NCBI RefSeq assembly: GCF_027594825.1
Contig: NZ_CP088930.1
Span: forward strand, 3,781,019-3,845,018
Direction: 5' to 3'
Length of the DNA stretch: 64,000 nucleotides
Origin: Serratia liquefaciens
Lineage (GTDB): Bacteria; Pseudomonadota; Gammaproteobacteria; Enterobacterales; Enterobacteriaceae
In this document: in pieces, positions 39,177-48,115 of the stretch
Layout of the letters: every line of letters begins with the position of its first letter
Numbering within the stretch: the stretch's first letter is position 1
Notes under the pieces: model-generated
Seen by the model: only the letters and a program-made list of their open reading frames with translations
The model's database searches: none
Told to the model about the DNA's origin: nothing
Position numbers and translations under genes: made by a program

Positions 39177-40739
39177 TTGATCCCGGACGTATCCCAGGCG
39201 CTTTCTTGGTTGGAAGCCCATCCCCATGCATTAAAAGGCATCCGTCGCGGCATTGAGCGTGAAACGCTGCGTGTCACCGAAGACGGAAAGCTGGCAACAA
39301 CCGGACATCCGGAGAAACTGGGGGCGGCATTAACGCACCACTGGATAACCACAGACTTTGCTGAGGCGCTGTTAGAGTTTATTACGCCGGTTGACGATAA
39401 CCTCGATCACATGCTGACGTTCTTGCGTGATATTCATCGTTACGTAGCACGCAATCTGGGTGATGAGCGTATGTGGCCACTTAGCATGCCGTGCTTTATT
39501 GAAGCCGAGCAGGACATTGAGCTGGCACAGTTCGGTTCGTCGAACATTGGCCGCATGAAAACGCTGTACCGCGAAGGGTTGAAGAACCGCTACGGTGCGC
39601 TGATGCAGACCATTTCAGGCGTGCACTACAATTTCTCATTGCCGCTGGAATTCTGGCAGGCATGGGCCGGCGTTAAAGATGCCGAAAGCGGCAAAGAGCA
39701 GATTTCGGCGGGTTATTTCCGCCTGATCCGTAACTATTACCGTTTTGGCTGGGTGATCCCGTATCTGTTCGGCGCCTCGCCGGCAATCTGTTCCTCGTTC
39801 CTGAAAGGGCGTGAAACCTCGTTGCCTTTCGAGCGTACCGAGCAGGGCATGTGTTATCTGCCGTATGCCACCTCGCTGCGGTTAAGTGACCTGGGGTATA
39901 CCAATAAATCTCAGAGCAATCTGGGTATCACCTTCAACGACCTGCAAAGCTATGTTGAAGGCCTGAAGCGAGCGATTGTCACGCCTTCCGAAGAGTTTGC
40001 CAAACTGGGCGTGAAGGATGGCGATCGTTATCTGCAACTGAACAGTAACGTGTTGCAGATCGAAAACGAACTCTATGCGCCAATCCGGCCGAAGCGTGTG
40101 ACCAAAAGTGGCGAGACACCGTCAGATGCGCTTCTGCGTGGCGGTATCGAATATATTGAGGTTCGCTCGCTGGACATCAACCCGTTCTCGCCTATCGGTG
40201 TGGATGCGGTACAAGCGCGTTTCCTGGACCTGTTCCTGGTGTGGTGCGTGCTGGCCGATGCGCCAGAGATGAGCAGCGATGAATTGCTGTGTACGCGCAA
40301 GAACTGGAATCGGGTGATCCTCGAAGGGCGCAAGCCGGGCCAAACCATTGGCATCGGGTGTGACGACAGCCGCGAGCCGTTGGCCAAGGTGGGTAAAGCG
40401 CTGTTTGACGATCTGCGCCGCGTGGCAGAAGTGTTGGATAGCGAAGCCGGCGATCGCCAGTATCAACAAGTGTGTGACGAACTGGTCGCGGCGTTTGACG
40501 ATCCTGATTTGACGTTTTCCGCTCGTATCCTGAAGGCCATGAAGGAGGAGGGGACGGGGCGTGTGGGCCTGCAGCTGGCTGAACAGTATCGTCAGATGCT
40601 GACGGAGGAGCCGTTGGAGATTTTGACGGAGGCTGCATTGGCACAAGAGCAGAAAGCTTCGTGGCAGCGTCAACGCAACATAGAAGCCAGTGATACGCTA
40701 AGCTTTGAAGAGTTCCTGAAGCAACACGGCGGGGGCTAA
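39177..40739 (+). CDS. gshA: Glutamate-cysteine ligase
   Basis: First step of glutathione synthesis: ATP-dependent joining of glutamate and cysteine. The family blocks [37 protein letters not shown] and [16 protein letters not shown] are present, and 520 aa matches E. coli GshA (518). The start codon is TTG (39177) behind GGGAGG; E. coli gshA also uses TTG, so this looks like conserved low-level expression. MicA terminates on the opposite strand right after its stop. Confidence 0.97.
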   Translation: MIPDVSQALSWLEAHPHALKGIRRGIERETLRVTEDGKLATTGHPEKLGAALTHHWITTDFAEALLEFITPVDDNLDHMLTFLRDIHRYVARNLGDERMWPLSMPCFIEAEQDIELAQFGSSNIGRMKTLYREGLKNRYGALMQTISGVHYNFSLPLEFWQAWAGVKDAESGKEQISAGYFRLIRNYYRFGWVIPYLFGASPAICSSFLKGRETSLPFERTEQGMCYLPYATSLRLSDLGYTNKSQSNLGITFNDLQSYVEGLKRAIVTPSEEFAKLGVKDGDRYLQLNSNVLQIENELYAPIRPKRVTKSGETPSDALLRGGIEYIEVRSLDINPFSPIGVDAVQARFLDLFLVWCVLADAPEMSSDELLCTRKNWNRVILEGRKPGQTIGIGCDDSREPLAKVGKALFDDLRRVAEVLDSEAGDRQYQQVCDELVAAFDDPDLTFSARILKAMKEEGTGRVGLQLAEQYRQMLTEEPLEILTEAALAQEQKASWQRQRNIEASDTLSFEEFLKQHGGG

Positions 40740-40741
40740 AA

Positions 40742-40817
40742 AAAGAAAAGGCCACATCAATGTGGCCAAATATGCATCTCTGATGACAGGGATGATGATA
40801 ACAAATGCGCGTCTTTC
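40742..40817 (-). ncRNA. micA: MicA small regulatory RNA
   Basis: The minus strand between gshA and luxS reads GAAAGACGCGCATTTGTTAT then CATCATCCCTG, the E. coli MicA 5' seed region that pairs with ompA mRNA, and ends in the hairpin GGCCACAT/ATGTGGCC plus a T-rich tail. Location opposite luxS is the same as in E. coli, and the length of about 76 nt fits. An Hfq-dependent, sigmaE-induced repressor of porin mRNAs. The middle part (TCATCAGAGATG) differs slightly from E. coli. Confidence 0.9.
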
Positions 40818-40823
40818 ACATAC

Positions 40824-40852
40824 TCAGACTCGCTGGGTTGGAAAAGGTTTCC
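40824..40852 (-). promoter_or_regulatory. Candidate sigmaE promoter of micA
   Basis: Minus strand: GGAAACC (40846-40852) and TCTGA (40824-40828), 17 bases apart, seven bases before the presumed MicA 5' end. This resembles the sigmaE consensus GGAACTT/TCTGA. Confidence 0.6.
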
Positions 40853-40905
40853 TGGTTAGATAAAAAAGTTTCGAAATAAATACTCTTTTACGAGGAGGTA
40901 ACGAA

Positions 40906-41421
40906 ATGCCACTGCTGGATAGCTTCACCGTAGACCATACCCGCATGGCAGCCCCGGCTGTCCGCGTCGCGAAAACCATGAAAACTCCTCATGGCGATAC
41001 CATCACCGTGTTCGATCTGCGCTTCTGCCGGCCGAACCTGGAAGTGATGCCAGAGCGCGGCATTCATACGCTGGAACACCTGTTTGCCGGCTTTATGCGT
41101 GACCACCTGAATGGTCAGGGCGTCGAGATTATCGATATCTCCCCAATGGGATGCCGCACCGGTTTCTACATGAGCCTGATTGGCGTGCCGGAAGAGCAGC
41201 GTGTTGCCGATGCGTGGAAAGCGGCGATGGCCGACGTGCTGAAAGTGACTGACCAGCGTAAAATTCCTGAGTTGAATGAATTCCAGTGCGGGACTTACCA
41301 TATGCACTCGCTGGAAGAAGCGCAGGAAATCGCGAAGCACATTCTTGACCATGACGTCGTAGTGAACCACAACGAAGAGCTGGCGCTGCCGAAAGAGAAG
41401 CTGCAGGAACTGCACATCTAG
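40906..41421 (+). CDS. luxS: S-ribosylhomocysteine lyase
   Basis: Cleaves S-ribosylhomocysteine to homocysteine and DPD, the precursor of autoinducer-2. The metal site is intact: [15 protein letters not shown] (two His) and [10 protein letters not shown] (Cys). [25 protein letters not shown] is the family N-terminus and 171 aa is exact family length. RBS GAGGAGG. The gshA-micA-luxS order is conserved across enterobacteria. Confidence 0.98.
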   Translation: MPLLDSFTVDHTRMAAPAVRVAKTMKTPHGDTITVFDLRFCRPNLEVMPERGIHTLEHLFAGFMRDHLNGQGVEIIDISPMGCRTGFYMSLIGVPEEQRVADAWKAAMADVLKVTDQRKIPELNEFQCGTYHMHSLEEAQEIAKHILDHDVVVNHNEELALPKEKLQELHI

Positions 41422-41443
41422 TTCGCCATCGAGCTACAGCGAT

Positions 41444-41473
41444 AAAAAAAGACGCGATATTCGCGTCTTTTTT
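41444..41473 (+). terminator. Bidirectional terminator between luxS and yfjD
   Basis: AAAAAAAGACGCGA-TAT-TCGCGTCTTTTTTT: an A-tract and a T-tract flank the stem, so it works for luxS (+) and the converging yfjD (-). Confidence 0.9.
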
Positions 41474-41489
41474 CCTTTCTGGCGGCCGG

Positions 41490-42779
41490 TCAGCGTTGTT
41501 GAACGCTGGACTGCAGCGACTTGATCGGCGTGACGCGTACCTGTTTGATCATATTGTCCTGCACGTCGAGGATACTGATGTCGTAATGGCCGATGCGGAC
41601 TCGGGTGCCGACTTCCGGGATCTCTTCCAGCTCTTCCAAAAGCATGCCGTTGATGGTGCGCGCATCGGTGGCCGGCAACGTCCAGTTGAATGCCTTGTTT
41701 AACTCGCGCACGTTGGCAGTACCGTCTATCAGTACGGAGCCGTCACTTTGCGGATTTACCTCTTCTGCCAGCGTTGGTGACATGGACGTGGTGAAATCGC
41801 CTACGATCTCCTCCAGGATATCCTCGACCGTCACCAGCCCCTGAATATCACCGTATTCATCGACCACGATGCCGACTTTCTCTTTGTTGCGTTGGAACTT
41901 CACAAGTTGGACGTTTAGCGGCGTACCTTCAGGCACGTAGTAAATTTCGTCGGCAGCGCGCAGCAGGTTCTCTTTGTTGAACTCTTTCTTCTCGGTCATC
42001 AGGCGGTAGGCTTCACGTACCCGCAGCATGCCGATGGCGTCATCCAGCGAGGTACGGTACAGCACGATGCGACCGTGTGGGGAGTGAGTCAGCTGACGCA
42101 TGATCGACTTCCAGTCGTCGTTGACATCGATGCCGACAATCTCATTGCGTGGCACCATAATGTCATCGACCGTCACCTTCTCCAGATCCAACACCGAGAT
42201 CAGCATGTCCTGATTGCGGCGAGAAATCTGCGAGTGCGATTCCTTCACAATGGTGCGCAGCTCGTCCTTGCTGACTGCATCGCTGATCCGCACATTGGTG
42301 CGAATGCCGAACAGCCGTAAAATCAGCGTGGTGATGCCATTGAGCAGCCATACCAGCGGGAACATCACCTTTTGCAGCGGTGCCAGCAAGAAGCTGCTGG
42401 GGAATGCAATGCGTTCCGGATACAGGGCGGCAAAGGTTTTTGGCAGCACTTCGGCGAAAAGCAACACGGCGAAGGTCAGGATGCCGGTGGCGATGGCAAC
42501 GCCTAAATCGCCATACAGGCGCATGCCGACAATGGTGGCCAGCGCCGAAGCCAGAATGTTGACCAGGTTATTGCCAATCAGCACCAGGCCTATGAGGCGA
42601 TCCGGTTTTTGCAGCAGCTTTTCGACCCGGCGGGCGGAACGGTTGCCCTGTTTGGAGAGATGACGCAGACGATAGCGGTTCAGCGTCATCATGCCGGTTT
42701 CGGATGCTGAGAAGTAAGCGGAAACCACAATCATGACCACCAGGATAATGATCAGGGTCCCTGTCGAAACGTGCTCCAA
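41490..42779 (-). CDS. yfjD: CNNM/CBS-domain membrane protein YfjD (HlyC/CorC family)
   Basis: Inner-membrane protein of 429 aa linked to divalent cation (Mg/Co) efflux. The N-terminal CNNM (DUF21) domain has several membrane helices and the SASETGMMTLNRYRLRHLSKQGN motif. Two CBS motifs (TVDDIMVPRNEIVGIDVNDD; VDEYGDIQGLVTVEDILEEIVGD) and a CorC_HlyC C-terminal domain follow. Closely resembles E. coli YfjD and precedes ffh in the same context. Probably transcribed after ypjD, 40 bp upstream. Confidence 0.93.
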   Translation of the reverse strand: MEHVSTGTLIIILVVMIVVSAYFSASETGMMTLNRYRLRHLSKQGNRSARRVEKLLQKPDRLIGLVLIGNNLVNILASALATIVGMRLYGDLGVAIATGILTFAVLLFAEVLPKTFAALYPERIAFPSSFLLAPLQKVMFPLVWLLNGITTLILRLFGIRTNVRISDAVSKDELRTIVKESHSQISRRNQDMLISVLDLEKVTVDDIMVPRNEIVGIDVNDDWKSIMRQLTHSPHGRIVLYRTSLDDAIGMLRVREAYRLMTEKKEFNKENLLRAADEIYYVPEGTPLNVQLVKFQRNKEKVGIVVDEYGDIQGLVTVEDILEEIVGDFTTSMSPTLAEEVNPQSDGSVLIDGTANVRELNKAFNWTLPATDARTINGMLLEELEEIPEVGTRVRIGHYDISILDVQDNMIKQVRVTPIKSLQSSVQQR

Positions 42780-42819
42780 CGCGGTATTCCTTATGTATGG
42801 AGAAAGAGTGCCTGAGAGC

Positions 42820-43611
42820 TTAGCGAACCATCACTTGCTGAATCAGACGGCTGCCAAAGTAGGCCAGCGTGAGTAGGAAGGCACCGGCAAAGCTGAACCA
42901 AACGACGCGGCGGCCGCGCCAGCCTTCGTGATAATGGCCCCACAGCAAGACGATATACACAAACCACGCCATGATGGACAACACGGCTTTGTGCACGTTC
43001 TCTTTGCTGAACAGGTTATCCATATAAAGCAGCCCGGTGCATAACGTGAGCGTGAGCAACACGACGCCAATCTGGGTGATGTGGAACATCTTGCGTTCGA
43101 TGCTCATCAGCGGCGGCATATCGGCGCTGAAAGACAGCTTTTTGTTTTTCAGCAGGTAATCCAGCCAGGCCAGTTGCAGCGCATACAGCGCGGCAATGAT
43201 CAGCGTAGCGTAGGAGAACAGCGCCAGGCCGATATGTACCATCAGTTCCGGGCTGGCTTCCAGATGCGTAATAAACTCACCCGGCATAAAGCTGGCGAAG
43301 GCGAGGTTGATCATCGCGAAGCTGTAAACGATAGGCAGCAGGAACCAGCCGCGATCGCGCGAAGCCACGAAGGTCATGACCGAGCAAATGATCAGGCTGA
43401 CTATCGAACCTATGTTCAGCAAGCTGAGATTTTGCCCGGCGCTGACGTCAAAGATACGCTGCTGAAGTGCGATGGCATGGCAAATTAGCGCCACCACCGC
43501 CGAGACGAGAGCAAGCCGACGGTATGCGCTGTTCTTCCGCAGCAAGCTGGGAATAATCAGTCCAAGGCTGAGCAGGTAGGCGATCAAAGCCACAATGGAG
43601 AAAACTGGCAT
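42820..43611 (-). CDS. ypjD: Inner-membrane protein YpjD (cytochrome c assembly/CcsA-like)
   Basis: 263-aa multi-pass membrane protein with a cytochrome_c_asm (CcsA-type) domain: about eight hydrophobic helices and LALFSYATLIIAALYALQLAWLDYLLKNKKLS. Start at ATG 43611 (MPVFSIVALIAYLLS) gives the same length as E. coli YpjD; the longer frame to 43938 runs into ffh promoter DNA and is basic and non-hydrophobic. Haem handling is not proven. Divergent from ffh. Confidence 0.92.
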   Translation of the reverse strand: MPVFSIVALIAYLLSLGLIIPSLLRKNSAYRRLALVSAVVALICHAIALQQRIFDVSAGQNLSLLNIGSIVSLIICSVMTFVASRDRGWFLLPIVYSFAMINLAFASFMPGEFITHLEASPELMVHIGLALFSYATLIIAALYALQLAWLDYLLKNKKLSFSADMPPLMSIERKMFHITQIGVVLLTLTLCTGLLYMDNLFSKENVHKAVLSIMAWFVYIVLLWGHYHEGWRGRRVVWFSFAGAFLLTLAYFGSRLIQQVMVR

Positions 43612-43717
43612 AGCGTTTAATTTTGCTTCGACGTGGTGAATTGGATTGTCAGTATAGCGTCGAGCGCGTCCCACTCCAACCGATCTCCAACGCTGAGGCA
43701 GAGATCCTCTACGCTTC

Positions 43718-43727
43718 GTGTTATAAT
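43718..43727 (+). promoter_or_regulatory. Extended -10 promoter of ffh
   Basis: CGTG-T-TATAAT: a consensus -10 (43722-43727) with an upstream TG, about 55 bp before the ffh start. No good -35 is seen, as expected for an extended -10 promoter. Confidence 0.55.
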
Positions 43728-43780
43728 CGCCGCAATTATGTCGCCAGAGCGGCCTGTCATTACACGTTGAGCATGAGACG

Positions 43781-45142
43781 ATGTTTGAAAATTTAACCGA
43801 TCGTTTGTCGCGCACCCTGCGCAATATCAGCGGCCGTGGGCGGCTGACCGAAGAAAATATCAAGGAAACCCTGCGTGAAGTGCGCATGGCATTGCTGGAA
43901 GCGGACGTTGCGCTGCCGGTCGTGCGGGACTTTATCAACCGTGTGAAAGAGAGCGCGGTGGGTCATGAAGTCAACAAAAGCCTGACGCCGGGGCAAGAGT
44001 TCGTCAAGATCGTCAAGAGCGAGCTGATTGCCGCGATGGGCGAAGTGAACACCGAGCTGAACCTGGCGGCGCAACCGCCGGCAGTGGTGCTGATGGCGGG
44101 CCTGCAAGGTGCCGGTAAAACCACCAGCGTCGCCAAACTTGGCAAGTTCCTGAAGGAAAAACAGAAGAAAAAGGTTTTGGTGGTTTCCGCCGACGTTTAT
44201 CGCCCTGCGGCGATCAAACAGCTGGAAACCCTGGCGGAAAGCGTCGCTATCGACTTCTTCCCGTCTGATGTCAAAGAAAAACCGATCGACATCGTTAACC
44301 GTGCACTGCAACAGGCAAAGCTGAAGTTCTACGACGTACTGATCGTCGATACCGCCGGTCGTTTGCACGTTGACGAAGCGATGATGGACGAGATTAAGCA
44401 GGTACACGCGGCGATCAAGCCGGTAGAAACCCTGTTTGTGGTCGACGCCATGACCGGCCAGGATGCTGCCAACACCGCCAAGGCCTTTAATGAAGCGTTG
44501 CCGCTGACCGGTGTGGTACTGACCAAGGTCGACGGTGATGCGCGTGGCGGTGCCGCGTTGTCTATCCGTCACATCACGGGCAAGCCGATCAAGTTCCTTG
44601 GCGTGGGCGAGAAGACCGAAGCGCTGGAGCCCTTCCATCCGGACCGCGTGGCATCACGCATTCTCGGCATGGGCGACGTGCTGTCGCTGATCGAAGATAT
44701 CGAAAGCAAGGTTGACCGCGAGCAGGCGGAGAAACTGGCTAACAAGCTGAAGAAAGGTGACGGTTTTGATCTGACCGACTTCCTGGAACAGCTGAAGCAG
44801 ATGCGTAACATGGGCGGTATGGCCAGCATGCTGAGCAAACTGCCTGGCGCCGGCCAACTGCCGGACAATGTGAAATCGCAAATGGACGACAAGGTTCTGG
44901 TGCGTATGGAAGCAATCATCAACTCGATGACGCTGAAAGAGCGCGCCAAACCGGAAATCATCAAAGGCTCGCGCAAGCGCCGCATTGCGATGGGTTCCGG
45001 TATGCAGGTGCAGGATGTAAACCGCTTGTTGAAGCAGTTCGACGAAATGCAGCGCATGATGAAAAAGATGAAGAAAGGCGGAATGGCGAAGATGATGCGC
45101 GGCATGAAAGGTATGATGCCGCCGGGCTTCCCAGGCCGCTGA
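43781..45142 (+). CDS. ffh: Signal recognition particle protein Ffh
   Basis: SRP54 homologue that with 4.5S RNA targets nascent membrane proteins to FtsY. N domain, then G domain with GLQGAGKTTSVAKLGKFL, DTAGRLHVDEAMMDE and TKVDGDARGG, and a methionine-rich M domain at the end (MQRMMKKMKKGGMAKMMRGMKGMMPPGFPGR) that binds RNA and signal sequences. 453 aa as in E. coli. Upstream of the rpsP operon, conserved order. Confidence 0.98.
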   Translation: MFENLTDRLSRTLRNISGRGRLTEENIKETLREVRMALLEADVALPVVRDFINRVKESAVGHEVNKSLTPGQEFVKIVKSELIAAMGEVNTELNLAAQPPAVVLMAGLQGAGKTTSVAKLGKFLKEKQKKKVLVVSADVYRPAAIKQLETLAESVAIDFFPSDVKEKPIDIVNRALQQAKLKFYDVLIVDTAGRLHVDEAMMDEIKQVHAAIKPVETLFVVDAMTGQDAANTAKAFNEALPLTGVVLTKVDGDARGGAALSIRHITGKPIKFLGVGEKTEALEPFHPDRVASRILGMGDVLSLIEDIESKVDREQAEKLANKLKKGDGFDLTDFLEQLKQMRNMGGMASMLSKLPGAGQLPDNVKSQMDDKVLVRMEAIINSMTLKERAKPEIIKGSRKRRIAMGSGMQVQDVNRLLKQFDEMQRMMKKMKKGGMAKMMRGMKGMMPPGFPGR

Positions 45143-45230
45143 CAGGCGCTTGCCCTCTGGGGTGAGCGTGTTTAAGCATTTGCCGCTCGCGGCAAAAACC
45201 GCCCGAAATATTGCTGGCCGAAAAAAGTAG

Positions 45231-45332
45231 TTGACGCTGATCTACGCTTTAGATTGCTTTTTGCGCCAAAATGAGTAAAATTTTCGGGCTTTTTATATTG
45301 CAACCGGGCCCCGTTCCCTCAATGGGGCCCGG
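45231..45332 (+). promoter_or_regulatory. rpsP operon leader with terminator-like hairpin
   Basis: A -35-like TTGACG at 45231-45236 lacks an obvious -10 at 17 bp. Further on, CCGGGCCCC (45304-45312) pairs perfectly with GGGGCCCGG (45324-45332) around an 11-base loop, followed by CTGTTTTATT. The hairpin ends 27 bases before the rpsP start. It is either the ffh terminator or an attenuator in the rpsP leader. Confidence 0.6.
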
Positions 45333-45358
45333 CTGTTTTATTAACTAAAGAGGATGTT

Positions 45359-45607
45359 ATGGTAACAATTCGTTTGGCACGTGGCGGCGCTAAAAAGCGT
45401 CCGTTCTATCAAGTAGTAGTGACCGACAGCCGCAATGCTCGTGATGGTCGTTTCATCGAGCGCGTAGGCTTCTTCAACCCGATCGCATCTGGTCAGGCTG
45501 AAGCACTGCGTCTGGACCTGGACCGCATCGAACATTGGGTCGGCCTGGGTGCAACCGTTTCTGATCGCGTTCACGCGCTGATCAAAGACGCTAAGAAAGC
45601 AGCTTAA
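45359..45607 (+). CDS. rpsP: 30S ribosomal protein S16
   Basis: 82-aa ribosomal protein, [41 protein letters not shown] being the universal S16 start. RBS AAAGAGG. First gene of rpsP-rimM-trmD-rplS, which couples two ribosomal proteins with a 16S maturation factor and a tRNA methyltransferase. Confidence 0.99.
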   Translation: MVTIRLARGGAKKRPFYQVVVTDSRNARDGRFIERVGFFNPIASGQAEALRLDLDRIEHWVGLGATVSDRVHALIKDAKKAA

Positions 45608-45625
45608 TCTGTCGCGGTGGTGGCA

Positions 45626-46174
45626 ATGAGCAAGCAACTCAAACCGGTAGCACCTAAGCAGCCGATTGTACTCGGTAAAATGGGGTCTACTTACGGCATT
45701 CGTGGTTGGCTCAGAGTATTTTCATCCACCGAGAACGCCGAAAGCATTTTTGACTATCAGCCGTGGTTTATCCAGCGGGCGGGTCAATGGCAGCTTGTCG
45801 AGTTGGAAGACTGGAAGCGCCACAGTCAGGATCTGATCATCAAAGTCAAAGGCGTTGACGATCGGGATGCTGCGAATCTACTGACCAATTGCGAAATTCT
45901 GGTGGATTCGGAACAACTTCCTCCACTGGTGGGTGATGATTACTACTGGAAAGACCTTATGGGTTGCCAGGTAGTCACGACCACCGGGTACGAACTGGGT
46001 AAAGTCGTCGATATGATGGAAACTGGTTCAAACGACGTGATGGTGGTGAAAGCTAACCTGAAAGATGCATTCGGCATGAAGGAGCGGTTGGTCCCGTTTC
46101 TTCATGGGCAGGTTATCAAGAAAGTCGATCTCACTGCTCGCGTGATTGAAGCAGATTGGGATCCTGGTTTTTGA
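45626..46174 (+). CDS. rimM: Ribosome maturation factor RimM
   Basis: Assists assembly of the 30S head domain and binds S19. N-terminal RimM domain ([34 protein letters not shown]) and C-terminal PRC-barrel ([36 protein letters not shown]). Start at ATG 45626 (MSKQLKPV) gives 182 aa as in E. coli; a GTG at 45617 would add three residues. Second gene of the operon, 18 bp after rpsP. Confidence 0.96.
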   Translation: MSKQLKPVAPKQPIVLGKMGSTYGIRGWLRVFSSTENAESIFDYQPWFIQRAGQWQLVELEDWKRHSQDLIIKVKGVDDRDAANLLTNCEILVDSEQLPPLVGDDYYWKDLMGCQVVTTTGYELGKVVDMMETGSNDVMVVKANLKDAFGMKERLVPFLHGQVIKKVDLTARVIEADWDPGF

Positions 46175-46226
46175 CCTCCGAATTAAACGGTCGAAACAAG
46201 TGGAATGACAGTATGGGGATTGGCTT

Positions 46227-46994
46227 GTGTTCATTGGTATTGTAAGCCTGTTTCCTGAGATGTTCCGCGCAATCACCGATTACGGGGTGACTGGCCGGGC
46301 AGTAAAAAATGGCCTGCTGAGCGTGCAGTGTTGGAGTCCGCGTGACTTCACCTACGACCGGCATCGTACCGTGGACGATCGCCCTTATGGCGGCGGCCCG
46401 GGAATGTTGATGATGGTGCAACCCTTGCGGGAAGCCATTCATGCAGCAAAAGCAGCGGCAGGCGAGGGAGCAAAGGTGATTTATCTGTCACCTCAGGGGC
46501 GTAAGCTGGATCAAACCGGCGTACGCGAACTGGCGGCCAACCCGAAGATGATTCTGGTGTGCGGTCGTTATGAAGGGGTAGATGAGCGCGTAATCCAAAC
46601 CGAAATTGATGAAGAATGGTCAATCGGCGATTACGTTCTCAGCGGCGGGGAATTGCCGGCAATGACCCTGATTGATTCAGTCGCCCGTTTTATACCGGGT
46701 GTGCTGGGCCATCAGGCCTCAGCAGAAGAAGATTCTTTTGTCGATGGATTGCTGGACTGCCCGCACTATACCCGTCCTGAGGTGTTGGAAGGGATGGAGG
46801 TTCCGCCAGTTTTACTGTCGGGCAACCATGCCGAGATACGTCGCTGGCGCTTAAAGCAGTCGCTGGGCCGTACCTGGCTTAGAAGACCTGAACTTCTAGA
46901 AAGCCTAGCTCTGACTGACGAGCAAGCGGTGTTGCTGGCTGAGTTCCAACGGGAACATCAGGCCAAGCAACAGGACTATGAAGGGAACGTCTGA
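46227..46994 (+). CDS. trmD: tRNA (guanine-N1)-methyltransferase
   Basis: Methylates G37 of tRNAs with a G36, preventing +1 frameshifts. The SPOUT trefoil-knot region [34 protein letters not shown] and the [12 protein letters not shown] block are intact. It starts with GTG at 46227 ([20 protein letters not shown]) and has 255 aa like E. coli. Third operon gene. Initiation is presumably weak, matching the known low TrmD level relative to its ribosomal-protein neighbours. Confidence 0.97.
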   Translation: MFIGIVSLFPEMFRAITDYGVTGRAVKNGLLSVQCWSPRDFTYDRHRTVDDRPYGGGPGMLMMVQPLREAIHAAKAAAGEGAKVIYLSPQGRKLDQTGVRELAANPKMILVCGRYEGVDERVIQTEIDEEWSIGDYVLSGGELPAMTLIDSVARFIPGVLGHQASAEEDSFVDGLLDCPHYTRPEVLEGMEVPPVLLSGNHAEIRRWRLKQSLGRTWLRRPELLESLALTDEQAVLLAEFQREHQAKQQDYEGNV

Positions 46995-47033
46995 GCAATT
47001 GGCTCGACGGGACCGATATATCAGTTTACCTAG

Positions 47034-47405
<372 letters not shown>

Positions 47406-47432
47406 CGCTGCATCCAAAAGTTAATAGCTATG

Positions 47433-47464
47433 AAGGGGTTGGCACTGTGCCAACCCCTTTTTTT
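47433..47464 (+). terminator. Rho-independent terminator after rplS
   Basis: GGGGTTGGCA/TGCCAACCCC stem with a three-base loop and a seven-base T-run, 28 bases after the rplS stop. Confidence 0.95.
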
Positions 47465-47531
47465 ATGCCTGCAGATCGGGGATTGCATCTGCAAGATGCG
47501 AAAATGCTCCCAGGATGTCTGTTTTTACAGG

Positions 47532-47558
47532 CATAAAAAAGCCTGCGTTTGCAGGCTC
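47532..47558 (-). terminator. Terminator of the ogr-like gene
   Basis: Minus strand: AGCCTGC-AAAC-GCAGGCT followed by a T-run (TTTTTT), seven bases past the ogr-like stop. Confidence 0.85.
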
Positions 47559-47564
47559 TTTGCA

Positions 47565-47783
47565 TTACAGCGCTGCGGCGCGCTGTTTGCTTTTTTCCGG
47601 ATGCGGCTGTGCAGGAACGATATCGCCAGGCTTTACAATCACGCGCGCGACAGACTCGTGCGTGGCAAAGGTACAGCTGCAGTTAATGTTTTGGCATTGG
47701 TGATAGCGCTCTTTGGTCGCTTCGCTTAGATAACGGCTGGAGCGAGTATGGGCCACGCTACCGCAGAGTGGACAGTGCATCAT
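47565..47783 (-). CDS. Orphan Ogr/Delta-like zinc-finger phage transcription activator
   Basis: 72-aa protein, the length of P2 Ogr. The zinc-finger pattern MMHCPLCGSVAHTRSSRYLS...KERYHQCQNINCSCTF (four Cys: CxxC and CxxxxC) and IVKPGDIVPAQPHP are strongly Ogr-like. In P2 this protein switches on phage late operons. Start at ATG 47783 behind AAGGGGG; the next ATG (47780) is possible. No other phage gene is nearby, so it is a solitary remnant or a domesticated regulator. A LexA-type box lies 180 bp upstream, oriented toward it. Confidence 0.88.
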   Translation of the reverse strand: MMHCPLCGSVAHTRSSRYLSEATKERYHQCQNINCSCTFATHESVARVIVKPGDIVPAQPHPEKSKQRAAAL

Positions 47784-47963
47784 AAAAACCCCCTTGCAAT
47801 ATTTTAAGTGAAAACGGGTTGGGCATTGAGCCACAATCAAAATCAGCAGCCTGCCCAATTAGGGGGGAGTTACACCCCTGCTCATTAACGGACACTCCTG
47901 ATAGTGGTAACGGCTTCAGCTGCGATGATTTAGTTTGCTCATACTCTGCACCCATTCAATCAG

Positions 47964-47983
47964 TACTGTGTATACATACAGTA
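47964..47983. promoter_or_regulatory. LexA (SOS) box upstream of the ogr-like gene
   Basis: TACTGTGTATACATACAGTA contains the perfect CTGT-N8-ACAG core and TA/TA flanks of the enterobacterial LexA consensus. On the minus strand a TTGACG with a 16-bp spacer to TAATAC lies just upstream of it, so the transcript would run toward the ogr-like gene. Confidence 0.8.
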
Positions 47984-48056
47984 TTAAGCTATTTGCTAAA
48001 CTCGTCAATAGTAAACGTTATGTTTTTAGCAAAATGTCTAAATTTGATTTTCAGGC

Positions 48057-48084
48057 ATAAAAAAAGCCCATCAATGATGGGCTT
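48057..48084 (-). terminator. Terminator of the DUF481 gene
   Basis: Minus strand: AAGCCCATCA/TGATGGGCTT stem followed by a run of T residues, 32 bases after the stop. Confidence 0.85.
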
Positions 48085-48115
48085 AGTCGTATAACAGGTG
48101 CAGAAACGAGAAGGA

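Larger units (their letters stand above)
47784..48115. other. Leader of the ogr-like gene and gap to the DUF481 gene
   Basis: About 330 bp. It contains the LexA-type box, a possible minus-strand promoter, and a leader with an eight-codon mini-ORF (47859-47885, minus strand, MSRGVTPP) that has a good AGGAG site upstream. The DUF481 gene's terminator is at its right end. Confidence 0.5.

Noticed and set aside
43612..43938. N-terminal extension of ypjD
   Set aside because: Basic, non-hydrophobic sequence across the ffh promoter and start; the 263-aa form equals the known family length.
47758..47955. 65-codon minus-strand ORF starting eight bases after the LexA box
   Set aside because: Lacks a good RBS, overlaps the clear ogr-like gene in another frame and has no family resemblance I recognise. 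It remains a weak candidate for an SOS peptide.
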